DNA from: an uncultured Alistipes sp.
GTDB lineage: Bacteria > Bacteroidota > Bacteroidia > Bacteroidales > Rikenellaceae
Assembly (NCBI GenBank): GCA_900766655.1
Contig: CAAFWE010000214.1
Location: 1 to 6,244 of the forward strand
Reading direction: 5' to 3'
Length of the DNA stretch: 6,244 nt
Within the stretch, counting starts at the first letter, position 1, and each line of letters opens with the position of its first letter. Of the stretch, positions 1 through 5,865 are shown piece after piece. Position numbers and translations under genes: made by a program. The notes under the pieces were generated by a model, which was given only the letters and a program-made list of their open reading frames with translations, did no database searches and was not told the DNA's origin.

Positions 1-1710
1 AAGTAAAAAGTTGTCGGTAGGATTCTCGCGCTTGTTGATAACGAAGTCGGCACGTGCTGCAATCGAATAGCGAAGCACTCGGCGGAAGAACTGCGGACGA
101 TTGTCACGCAAAGGAATCTCGTAAGCCGCAGGCACCGAGATGGTTACGAAGCGAACATTCTTCATATCGCTCTTCATCTGGTACTCACCATTGACATTTG
201 TCTTTACACACTGCTCGCCATCGCTTACCACTACGCCCTCAACAGGCATACCTGTGTTGTCGGTGATGCGACCAAAGACATTTGTGCCATCCTTGAGCGG
301 CTTCACAGCCTTCGCCATATCGTCGTAACGCTTGCCAACAACATCGGCAGTGCGGTGGTAACCGACAATCGAGCCTGTACGCGATGTGACAGCACCAACT
401 GCCTTACCCATATTTCCGCAGTCAATCACGCGAGCCTTAACCACTGGCTTACCCTTGTCGGCACGACCCGAGACATAACCCACAACACCTGCGGTGCAAG
501 CATACTTCTGAGTCGACTTATTGACGATTGGGGCATAGTTCATACAATCACGCACTACAGCACCTCGAGCAAGGCCCTTACGCGACTGAATCACTGCACC
601 GATACCGCCAGCCCAACCCGACATCTGCTGATTCTCGCTTGTGATAGCACCAAAGTTCGAGCAGTTGCAGATGTAAGGATCGACCACCGAGTAGGCGAAG
701 ATACCGCCAACATAAGCCGATGCCGACACATTGCCCAAGATCTTGCCATAGTTGTTGCAGTTGACGATATTCATAGGTGAGTTTGGACGAGCAATGATAC
801 CAGCAACCCAAGCCTCCTGTGCGCCCGAAACCGAGACTGCACCGAAGTTGTCGCAGCAGAGGATGTCGACATTCGACCAACCAGTGATACCTCCGACGCG
901 GCAGCAACCCTTTACCTTAGGGGTGGTGATAGGCATACCAACAGCCACCACATTGCCTCGGTTGATACAATACTTTACGGTGAGCTTTGCAGCCTCACCT
1001 ACGATACCACCGATATTGTTGCTCGGATAGTCACCCATAAACGACACATTACCCGTATTCTCGCAGCAGGAGATTGTTGCGCCACTTATGAACTTACCAT
1101 AGCAAGTACCCACAAGGCCACCAAGACGAAGGCTCATACCGCCAGCGTGCTTCGTGAAGTTGAAGCGCGAGGAGATATTACCCGTATTCTTACACTTGTA
1201 AACAATATTCAGGTTGTGTGCGGCAATAGCTCCGATATAGACCTGCTTGTAGGCCTCCTCGCCAATGTGCTCGATGTTACCATTGTTCACACAGTTGATA
1301 ATCTGACCACGGTTGACACAGACAAGGAATGTCACTAACTCTGTTTTGTCGTTCATCGCAGTCTTGACAGAGAGGAGACAGCTCTTATCGATGGTGAGGT
1401 TCTTGAGCACACCCTTCGTTCCAAGGCTATGGATGAGAGCGCCCTTGGTGTTCCAGTTGTAGAGTTTGTGGCCACAACCATCAATCACGCCATCGTACTT
1501 GAGAATCTTAGGGAACTTCTTACCCTTCTTCATATCGATGTCGGCATCGAAGCAGACCTCGCCCTTCTCGTTGAGCCACATCGAGATGTCAGCCTCCTTA
1601 TTTACCGCCTTAGCAAAGGCGAGCAACTCCTTGTAGTTCGATATCGCCTCGGCAGAAGCTACCACAACGATACACAAGGAGAGAATCAATGACAGAAAAA
1701 ATCTTCTCAT
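1..1710 (-). CDS. Exported GLUG-like repeat protein with MetallophosN domain, probable calcineurin-like phosphoesterase (3' end cut off)
   Basis: The frame is open from the ATG at 1710 to the left edge: 570 codons and no stop, so the C-terminus is missing. Residues 1-20 form a signal peptide (MRRFF, hydrophobic stretch, ASA before E21). Residues about 55-110 resemble the leader of GLUG-type beta-helix proteins (DADIDM, GVIDGCGHKL, KNLTIDKS). Residues about 131-451 contain nine repeats with C-x-N followed by small/Gly residues and a GGIxG-like turn; the Cys are at 140, 173, 216, 248, 286, 318, 350, 389 and 431. Residues 477-560 (NVFGRITD, GVVVSDG, VNGEY, VSVP-like ISVPAAYEIP) match the N-terminal domain that precedes calcineurin-like phosphoesterases in Bacteroidetes, and the last residues (ENPTDNFLL) resemble the entry to that catalytic domain. 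The phosphoesterase activity is therefore inferred; no metal ligands are visible. Likely periplasmic or surface-exposed, substrate unknown. The start is supported by the signal peptide and an A-rich leader. Confidence 0.85.
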   Translation of the reverse strand, partial: MRRFFLSLILSLCIVVVASAEAISNYKELLAFAKAVNKEADISMWLNEKGEVCFDADIDMKKGKKFPKILKYDGVIDGCGHKLYNWNTKGALIHSLGTKGVLKNLTIDKSCLLSVKTAMNDKTELVTFLVCVNRGQIINCVNNGNIEHIGEEAYKQVYIGAIAAHNLNIVYKCKNTGNISSRFNFTKHAGGMSLRLGGLVGTCYGKFISGATISCCENTGNVSFMGDYPSNNIGGIVGEAAKLTVKYCINRGNVVAVGMPITTPKVKGCCRVGGITGWSNVDILCCDNFGAVSVSGAQEAWVAGIIARPNSPMNIVNCNNYGKILGNVSASAYVGGIFAYSVVDPYICNCSNFGAITSENQQMSGWAGGIGAVIQSRKGLARGAVVRDCMNYAPIVNKSTQKYACTAGVVGYVSGRADKGKPVVKARVIDCGNMGKAVGAVTSRTGSIVGYHRTADVVGKRYDDMAKAVKPLKDGTNVFGRITDNTGMPVEGVVVSDGEQCVKTNVNGEYQMKSDMKNVRFVTISVPAAYEIPLRDNRPQFFRRVLRYSIAARADFVINKRENPTDNFLL

Positions 1711-1743
1711 TCTTTTTTTATAAGTTTGTTGGTTAATTCAATC

Positions 1744-1773
1744 GAAAAAGCGAGCCTACGCATAGTCTCGCTT
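1744..1773 (-). terminator. Intrinsic terminator after gcvH
   Basis: Read on the minus strand, AAGCGAG pairs perfectly with CTCGCTT. Inside, after one A-G mismatch, CTA pairs with TAG around a TGCG loop, and a T-run follows directly. It begins 13 bases after the gcvH stop codon, so it most likely ends the gcvH transcript. It also sits immediately downstream of a -7-like promoter element for the next gene. Confidence 0.8.
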
Positions 1774-1781
1774 CAAACATA
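1774..1781 (-). promoter_or_regulatory. Possible -7 element for the phosphoesterase gene
   Basis: The minus strand reads TATGTTTG, an exact fit to the Bacteroidetes -7 consensus TAnnTTTG, between the gcvH stop and the terminator. No good TTTG -33 element is seen 19-21 bases upstream, where the sequence is inside the end of gcvH. A start 4-7 bases downstream would fall in the first arm of the terminator hairpin. This is the only good promoter candidate for the gene starting at 1710, but it rests on one 8-base match. Confidence 0.4.
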
Positions 1782-1785
1782 TCTA

Positions 1786-2169
1786 CTACTTGTCGATGAA
1801 AGCAGCATACTCCTCGGCCGACAACAACGCCTCGACCTCCTCAGGAGCAGACATCTTAATCTTTACCATCCAACCCTCACCGTAAGGGTCGCTATTGACA
1901 AGTGCAGGATCGGCATCGATAGCCGCGTTTACCTCGACAACCTCGCCCGAAACTGGTGTGAACGCGTCAGAAACGGTCTTTACCGCCTCGATTGTACCGA
2001 AGATATCGCCAGCAGACAAGGTCTCGCCCTCGGTCTGGATATCAACAAATACGATGTCGCCCAACTCGCTCTGCGCGAAATCGGTAATACCAACATAGGC
2101 ATACTCGCCCTCTATTCGACACCACTCGTGGTCGTTCGAATACTTCAATTCAACAGGAATGTTTGACAT
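1786..2169 (-). CDS. gcvH: Glycine cleavage system H protein
   Basis: The 127-residue product has the usual length and sequence of GcvH, the cytoplasmic lipoyl carrier that shuttles the aminomethyl group between the P, T and L proteins of the glycine cleavage complex. Visible hallmarks are YSNDHEW (residues 10-16), [18 protein letters not shown] (26-43), and [13 protein letters not shown], in which Lys64 is the expected lipoylation site. SGEVVEVN and [11 protein letters not shown] follow in the normal order, so the gene appears intact. It stands alone here, with no gcvT, gcvP or lpd beside it, so its partners must be encoded elsewhere. A -7-like element lies 99-106 bases upstream and a terminator follows the stop. 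The start is preceded by an A/T-rich leader with no Shine-Dalgarno site, as is usual in Bacteroidetes. Confidence 0.97.
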   Translation of the reverse strand: MSNIPVELKYSNDHEWCRIEGEYAYVGITDFAQSELGDIVFVDIQTEGETLSAGDIFGTIEAVKTVSDAFTPVSGEVVEVNAAIDADPALVNSDPYGEGWMVKIKMSAPEEVEALLSAEEYAAFIDK

Positions 2170-2207
2170 AGTTTTATAGTTTTAAGTTGTTAAATATCTT
2201 GCATTGG

Positions 2208-2225
2208 GGGAGTTAGAGGCGTTAG
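2208..2225. repeat. Two degenerate copies of a 9-nt unit
   Basis: The plus strand reads gggagttag then aggcgttag, inside the gcvH leader. The unit resembles the five-copy tract at 5411-5455 (for example agggagttt and agagagtta), suggesting the same kind of low-complexity intergenic sequence. Two short copies could arise by chance. Confidence 0.35.
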
Positions 2226-2267
2226 CGTTTTTCTACTACAGCCTATTCGCCCACAGCTTTCACCTTA

Positions 2268-2275
2268 CAAAGGTA
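2268..2275 (-). promoter_or_regulatory. Probable gcvH promoter, -7 element
   Basis: The minus strand reads TACCTTTG, matching TAnnTTTG, starting two bases past the birA stop codon. The -33 region falls within the 3' end of birA and has no well-spaced TTTG, so the match is mainly at -7. Transcription from here would give a leader of roughly 90 bases before the gcvH ATG. The element overlaps a 5-3-5 palindrome (ACCTT ACA AAGGT on the plus strand), which could be an operator but is short enough to be chance. Confidence 0.5.
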
Positions 2276-2276
2276 A

Positions 2277-2996
2277 TCAAAAAATCACAAATTCTATCTC
2301 TTTAAAGAGATAATCTTTCACACACCCCTCTTCATCCTCGACTCGTAGTGCGCCCGATGGTGCTGTGCCGAGAATTTTCGCACTAAATCTCTCGCCATTC
2401 GGCAAGGCGTAGGTGTGATACTCGTCGCGACGATAGAGCAAGTCGTTGTAGCGAGAGTGCAGAGCCTCTGCACCACCCTCACGAAGTTGCTGATAGCGGC
2501 GTTGCAAGTGATTCAGAAAACATTGCAGCACTTGTTCAGCATCCAATTCACAATCAAGCAGTTGCGCCATCGAGACAGGGTTTGGAATCGACGGATCGAA
2601 CTCTCGCTGATTGACATTGATGCCCACGCCTACAATCGTGCGACGCAAAGTGGTAGGCGCAAGCGAATGCTCAATAAGTATGCCTACGAGTTTCCTATCG
2701 CCAACATAGATATCGTTGGTCCACTTCACCCTCGCCTCGATGCCATATTCGGCCAACATATCGACAAGCGACAATGCCACAACCTCCGATACCGAGAACT
2801 GCTCGGCAATGGCCACAAACATCGGCTCGAGCACCACCGAGAAGGTGAGATTCTCGCCCTTGCGGCTATGCCACACATGGCCTCGCTGACCACGCCCCGC
2901 ACTCTGAAAATCGGCCCACACGACATCACCCTCGCGATACTTCTCGTCGCGAGCGTCATCGTTGGTCGAGGCTGTTATATCGAAGTGGTAAATCAT
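2277..2996 (-). CDS. birA: Biotin--[acetyl-CoA-carboxylase] ligase, short (class I) form
   Basis: The enzyme activates biotin with ATP and transfers it to the acceptor lysine of biotin carboxyl carrier proteins in the cytoplasm. The 239-residue protein starts directly with the catalytic domain and lacks the N-terminal DNA-binding domain of E. coli BirA, so it should not act as a biotin repressor. Motifs in order: STN (10-12), QSAGRGQRGHVW (31-42, the biotinyl-AMP loop), KWTND (91-95), and DRKLVGILIE (100-109), in which Lys102 matches the catalytic-region lysine (Lys183 of E. coli). Thr93 replaces the usual Pro of KWPND. A small C-terminal domain follows (about 190-239; YALPNGERFSAKILG, GALRVEDEEG). 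The ATG lies one base after the stop of the oxidoreductase gene, so the two are probably translationally coupled. Confidence 0.95.
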   Translation of the reverse strand: MIYHFDITASTNDDARDEKYREGDVVWADFQSAGRGQRGHVWHSRKGENLTFSVVLEPMFVAIAEQFSVSEVVALSLVDMLAEYGIEARVKWTNDIYVGDRKLVGILIEHSLAPTTLRRTIVGVGINVNQREFDPSIPNPVSMAQLLDCELDAEQVLQCFLNHLQRRYQQLREGGAEALHSRYNDLLYRRDEYHTYALPNGERFSAKILGTAPSGALRVEDEEGCVKDYLFKEIEFVIF

Positions 2997-2997
2997 A

Positions 2998-4476
2998 TTA
3001 ACCTAAGAATACTCCATTTTCGAGCAACACCTTGCGGAGATGCAGAGGATCAATATTACGAGGCGTTGTACCGCCCTTCACAGCAAGTGCCGCTGCGACA
3101 CCAGCCGCCTGACCCATAGCCATACAAGGTGGCATAACGCGGACAGCACCCGCAGCATCAGATGTTGCCGAGAGTGCGCGACCTGCAACAAGCAGATTCT
3201 CTACGCCTTGCGGAACGAGTGTGCGATATGGAACGCCATACCAACGACCACTCTTTACGGTTATATACTCGGTCGAGCTATCCGACAAGCGACCGTGAAC
3301 ATCGACAGAGTTCGATGCCACCAATATTGCATCGTCCGAAACCACGCCATTGAGAAGATCATCAACCTCAAGCACATAGTCACCCAGCACATGGCGTGAC
3401 TCTCTGATTCCGAGAGTTGAGCCCACGCTCTTTATCGTTGCATTCTTGCATCCTGGGACATACTTATGGAAGAAGTCCATCAGCATCTTCACCTGTCGGC
3501 GGCCCTCAATCTCACCTCGAGTGAGATCCTCCGATTTTGTAGCATCCACCTTCGGAATGCGAGTGCAGTTCACAGCCCACTCATCATCGCGAACACCCTT
3601 GTAGATGTTCACCGAGCGTCGCGCAATATCCCACTCGCCATTCTCGATAGCCTTCAAGACGTGCCAATGAAGCGCACGATGGCTGACACCATCCTTCTTG
3701 TGGAAGGTGTGTAACTTCGACTCTACATCACGCTCCACCAAGCGCGAATCGACATTGTTTATATGGAAAAAGAGTGTCGATGGTTGCACTCGACCAGTTC
3801 TTGGATTTCCGAACTCCGTAGGAGCACCCGCGCGAGCAGCATAGTCGCCATCGCCCGTACAGTCGATCACAACATCGGCCTTGATAGCCTCCAAGCCGCC
3901 CTTTGTCAGGATTACTGCGCCTACAGCCTTCGCTCCCGAGATTACCGAATTGACAAAGCTCGCGTGAAAAAGCACCTTCACGCCAGCCTCGGCACACATA
4001 CAGTCGAGAACATACTTCATAGTCTCGGCATCGAATGGTGTCAAGTGGTCGTGGCCAGCGGTAATCCAAGCCGAATAGCAGGTGGTATGGCGGATTCCAC
4101 TTGGGTGCAAAGCCCCTCCGAGAGCCACCATCCTATCAACAATCTCCTCGAATATACCCTTTATAATCATCTGCTCGCCCGTAGTGTCGTAGCAGGTCAT
4201 AAATGGTGCTACCACACCGAGCGTCGCCATACCGCCCAAGGCTCCACCCTGCTCTACAATCATAACCTTTACACCTTGGCGGGCTGCAGCTATAGCCGCA
4301 CAAACACCCGCAGGGCCTCCTCCGAGCACCAAAACCTGAGTCTGGTATGACTCTTTAATATTGCCAGCCTTCAATGATGATGGAGTGAACGGATTGGCGC
4401 ATCCTCCCAAGAGATTCAATGCCACACCACCAACAACCAAACCTCCAGCTGTTGATAAAAAGCCTCTTCTGTCCAT
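2998..4476 (-). CDS. FAD-dependent oxidoreductase with Tat-type lipoprotein signal
   Basis: The 492-residue product belongs to the FAD_oxidored-type flavoproteins common in Bacteroidetes (the family I would expect is PF12831). The start at 4476 gives MDRRGFLSTAGG, a twin-arginine motif, then a hydrophobic segment and LLGGC with Cys26 as the candidate lipidation site. An upstream in-frame ATG at 4524 would bury the signal and overlap dapD, so it is rejected. The Rossmann fold follows: VLVLGGGPAGVCAAIAAARQG (GxGxxG at 52-57) and an acidic end of the second strand (MIVEQ). DVVIDCTGDGDYAARAG lies in the middle. Near the C-terminus are LLVAGRALSATSDAAGAVRVMPPCMAMGQAAGVAAALA, a typical FAD-binding end. 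Substrate and electron acceptor cannot be told. Tat export would allow the folded flavoprotein to cross the inner membrane. It is 16 bases downstream of dapD and one base from birA. Confidence 0.88.
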   Translation of the reverse strand: MDRRGFLSTAGGLVVGGVALNLLGGCANPFTPSSLKAGNIKESYQTQVLVLGGGPAGVCAAIAAARQGVKVMIVEQGGALGGMATLGVVAPFMTCYDTTGEQMIIKGIFEEIVDRMVALGGALHPSGIRHTTCYSAWITAGHDHLTPFDAETMKYVLDCMCAEAGVKVLFHASFVNSVISGAKAVGAVILTKGGLEAIKADVVIDCTGDGDYAARAGAPTEFGNPRTGRVQPSTLFFHINNVDSRLVERDVESKLHTFHKKDGVSHRALHWHVLKAIENGEWDIARRSVNIYKGVRDDEWAVNCTRIPKVDATKSEDLTRGEIEGRRQVKMLMDFFHKYVPGCKNATIKSVGSTLGIRESRHVLGDYVLEVDDLLNGVVSDDAILVASNSVDVHGRLSDSSTEYITVKSGRWYGVPYRTLVPQGVENLLVAGRALSATSDAAGAVRVMPPCMAMGQAAGVAAALAVKGGTTPRNIDPLHLRKVLLENGVFLG

Positions 4477-4492
4477 TGTTTTAGATTTTGAA

Positions 4493-5326
4493 TTATGCCT
4501 GAACACCAAAGTCACGCAACGCATCGTTCAGCGTGGTCTTCTTGTCGGTAGACTCCTTGCGCTTGCCGATGATGAGAGCACACGCCACATTGAACTCGCC
4601 CGCAGGGAACTTCTTTGGATAGGTACCAGGGATGACCACCGAGCGAGCTGGAACATAGCCCTTGTAGGTGACTGGCTCGTCGCCCGTAACATCGATAATG
4701 TGGGTAGAGCCCGTAATAACGGTGTTCGAGCCGATAACCGCCTCGCGGCATACATGAGCACCCTCGACGATGATAGCACGCGAGCCGATGAAGCAGTTGT
4801 CCTCGATAATCACTGGCGCAGCCTGTACTGGCTCCAACACGCCACCAATGCCGACACCTCCCGAGAGGTGAACATTCTTGCCAATCTGCGCACACGAGCC
4901 TACGGTAGCCCAAGTGTCGACCATAGTACCCGAATCGACATAGGCACCGATATTGACATAGGATGGCATAAGCACCGCACCTGGTGCGATGTATGCTCCG
5001 TAGCGTGCAATAGCGTGAGGCACAACACGCACTCCGAGCTGCTCGTAGTCGTGCTTGAGGTCAATCTTGTCGTACCACTCCAACTCACCAGCACGCATAG
5101 TACGCATAGTCTGGATTGGGAAGTACATAATGATGGCCTTCTTCACCCACTCGTTCACCTGCCACTCGCTATTCTCCAAATCGATAGGCTCGGCGGTGCG
5201 AAGCTCGCCCTTGTCGACAGCCTCAACCACAGTGCGAATCACCTCGCGCACACTCTCCTCACTGAGCATAGCGCGATTCTCCCACGCCTGCTCCACTACT
5301 GCTTTAAGTTCCGAAAAATTGCTCAT
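4493..5326 (-). CDS. dapD: 2,3,4,5-tetrahydropyridine-2,6-dicarboxylate N-succinyltransferase
   Basis: DapD transfers succinyl from succinyl-CoA to tetrahydrodipicolinate, a step of the succinylase route to meso-diaminopimelate and lysine in the cytoplasm. The 277-residue product has the normal length (E. coli about 274). An N-terminal helical domain (1-100) precedes the left-handed beta-helix of hexapeptide repeats. The near-invariant block from LMPSYVNIGAYVDSGTMVD (119-137) through TWATVGSCAQIGKNVHLSGG to VGIGGVLEP (158-166) is intact. Asp137 and Glu188 (IIVEG) match the proposed catalytic pair. The start at 5326 (MSNFSELK) fits the family; an in-frame ATG at 5356 lies within the -7 promoter element and could not be in the transcript. 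This is the first gene of a probable operon with the oxidoreductase and birA. Confidence 0.97.
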   Translation of the reverse strand: MSNFSELKAVVEQAWENRAMLSEESVREVIRTVVEAVDKGELRTAEPIDLENSEWQVNEWVKKAIIMYFPIQTMRTMRAGELEWYDKIDLKHDYEQLGVRVVPHAIARYGAYIAPGAVLMPSYVNIGAYVDSGTMVDTWATVGSCAQIGKNVHLSGGVGIGGVLEPVQAAPVIIEDNCFIGSRAIIVEGAHVCREAVIGSNTVITGSTHIIDVTGDEPVTYKGYVPARSVVIPGTYPKKFPAGEFNVACALIIGKRKESTDKKTTLNDALRDFGVQA

Positions 5327-5353
5327 ATAATATTTGTATTTGTTTCTCTTCTG

Positions 5354-5384
5354 CAAAGATAATGAAAAAACGGATAGCGGAAAA
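5354..5384 (-). promoter_or_regulatory. Promoter of the dapD-oxidoreductase-birA operon
   Basis: The minus strand has TATCTTTG at 5361-5354, an exact TAnnTTTG -7 element, with a T-rich -33 element (TTTTCC, beginning at 5384) separated by 19 bases. Spacing and sequence fit the Bacteroidetes housekeeping promoter. The start of transcription would be near 5348, giving a leader of about 20 bases. This rules out the longer dapD start at 5356. Confidence 0.75.
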
Positions 5385-5398
5385 CGGAAAACAGAAAA
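5371..5398. repeat. 7-nt tandem repeat over the dapD -33 region
   Basis: The plus strand reads cggatag, cggaaaa, cggaaaa, cagaaaa in succession: two perfect and two diverged copies of a 7-nt unit. It covers the -33 element of the dapD promoter, so a gain or loss of units would shift sequence upstream of the promoter. Confidence 0.5.
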
Positions 5399-5410
5399 CT
5401 TTTTTCGATT

Positions 5411-5455
5411 AGGGGCTTTAGGGATTTTAGAGAATTTAGGGAGTTTAGAGAGTTA
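5411..5455. repeat. Five tandem copies of a degenerate 9-nt unit
   Basis: The plus strand divides evenly into aggggcttt, agggatttt, agagaattt, agggagttt and agagagtta, a purine-then-T pattern with period nine over 45 bases. It is non-coding and lies upstream of the dapD promoter. A shorter related tract is at 2208-2225. Its function is unknown. Confidence 0.7.
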
Positions 5456-5464
5456 TTGTTGTCA

Positions 5465-5482
5465 TCCGACGCACTCGTGCAA
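5465..5482. repeat. 18-bp direct repeat, copy 1
   Basis: TCCGACGCACTCGTGCAA here recurs at 5584-5601 with one difference (T for C at position 10). The first copy is outside the long palindrome and the second is in its right arm. The starts are 119 bases apart. Confidence 0.75.
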
Positions 5483-5499
5483 TAAAGCATCCGCAACGG

Positions 5500-5626
5500 T
5501 TTAATTGCAAATTAGCGAGGGAATTTTGTGCGATGCTAGGCGACAAATCCGCAGCATAGTAAAGCTATGTGAGGAATTTGGAGTCCGACGCATTCGTGCA
5601 AAATTCACCGCTAATTTACAATTAAA
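5500..5626. repeat. Long imperfect palindrome, about 127 bp (possible dispersed element)
   Basis: The outer arms 5500-5528 and 5599-5626 are near-perfect inverted repeats: TTTAATTG pairs with CAATTAAA, AAATTAGCG with CGCTAATTT apart from one mismatch, and GAATTTTG with CAAAATTC. The centre holds CATAG-taaag-CTATG (5555-5569), extended outwards by CA/TG, CC/GG and AAAT/ATTT with small bulges. The outer and inner centres coincide within one base (5562-5563), so it is one concentric structure and not two separate repeats. It lies between the sigma-transcript terminator and the dapD promoter. It has no ORF. It could be a MITE- or REP-like element. Confidence 0.75.
5584..5601. repeat. 18-bp direct repeat, copy 2
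   Basis: TCCGACGCATTCGTGCAA matches 5465-5482 at 17 of 18 positions. This copy lies in the right arm of the long palindrome, overlapping the start of its outer stem (5599-5601). Confidence 0.75.
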
Positions 5627-5644
5627 AAGGGGGCCGAAGCCCCC
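5624..5644 (-). terminator. Intrinsic terminator with UUCG tetraloop
   Basis: On the minus strand GGGGGC-TTCG-GCCCCC forms a perfect 6-bp GC stem closed by the very stable C(UUCG)G tetraloop, followed by TTTTT. It lies about 28 bases past the stop of the candidate 41-residue ORF and about 220 bases past the sigma factor stop, so it probably ends their joint transcript. On the plus strand it is preceded by A's and not followed by a T-run, so it acts mainly for leftward transcription. Confidence 0.9.
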
Positions 5645-5671
5645 TCCCACAAATTAACCCTCTTATGCCTG

Positions 5672-5797
5672 CTACCGAAGAACAGAGTGTAGGAACGAAT
5701 CCAAATAGAGAAGTTCCGCATCTCCGCAAATCACTTGCGAGAGAAAAAGTTCCTCTTCACAGACATTGTGTAATACTCGATTGTCAGTCTGCTCCAT
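5672..5797 (-). CDS. Candidate small protein, 41 residues, unknown function
   Basis: An ATG at 5797 opens a 41-residue frame: MEQTDNRVLHNVCEEELF..., ending in LDSFLHSVLR. It is acidic in the middle, has two cysteines (13 and 24), no signal peptide and no membrane segment, and looks like a short helical protein. I do not recognise a family. In favour: it lies 68 bases after the sigma factor gene on the same strand, in a different frame, and its stop is about 28 bases before a strong terminator, as expected for the last gene of a transcript. Against: it is short, has no clear ribosome binding site (normal in this phylum), and may be chance. A role linked to the sigma factor is speculation. Confidence 0.4.
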   Translation of the reverse strand: MEQTDNRVLHNVCEEELFLSQVICGDAELLYLDSFLHSVLR

Positions 5798-5865
5798 AGG
5801 CAAGGTCTTTTAAAAGTGATTTCTACCTTATCAACGGATGCAGCGAGTATTTTATTGCATAAATA

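Noticed and set aside
355..1692. Several plus-strand frames of 60-140 residues
   Set aside because: They lie opposite the open minus-strand frame of the exported repeat protein, which has a signal peptide, regular repeats and a known domain.
2170..2267. Glycine riboswitch in the gcvH leader
   Set aside because: The leader of about 90 bases is tempting, but I see none of the conserved glycine aptamer core and no clear expression platform.
2415..4350. Plus-strand frames opposite birA and the oxidoreductase (such as 2415-3119 and 3763-4350)
   Set aside because: They are shadows of well-supported minus-strand genes and have low-complexity or unrecognisable products.
4477..4524. Upstream ATG at 4524 as start of the oxidoreductase
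   Set aside because: It would add 16 residues before the twin-arginine signal and overlap the end of dapD. The ATG at 4476 places the signal at the N-terminus.
5327..5356. Upstream ATG at 5356 as start of dapD
   Set aside because: It sits within the -7 promoter element, so it would not be transcribed, and the extra residues are not part of the family.
4361..5362. Long plus-strand open frame (333 residues) opposite dapD
   Set aside because: It is the antisense shadow of dapD, whose protein matches its family over the full length. The plus-strand product has no recognisable domain.
5371..5626. CRISPR array
   Set aside because: The repeats are either short and directly adjacent or a single palindrome. 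There are no regularly spaced identical repeats with unique spacers, and no cas genes.
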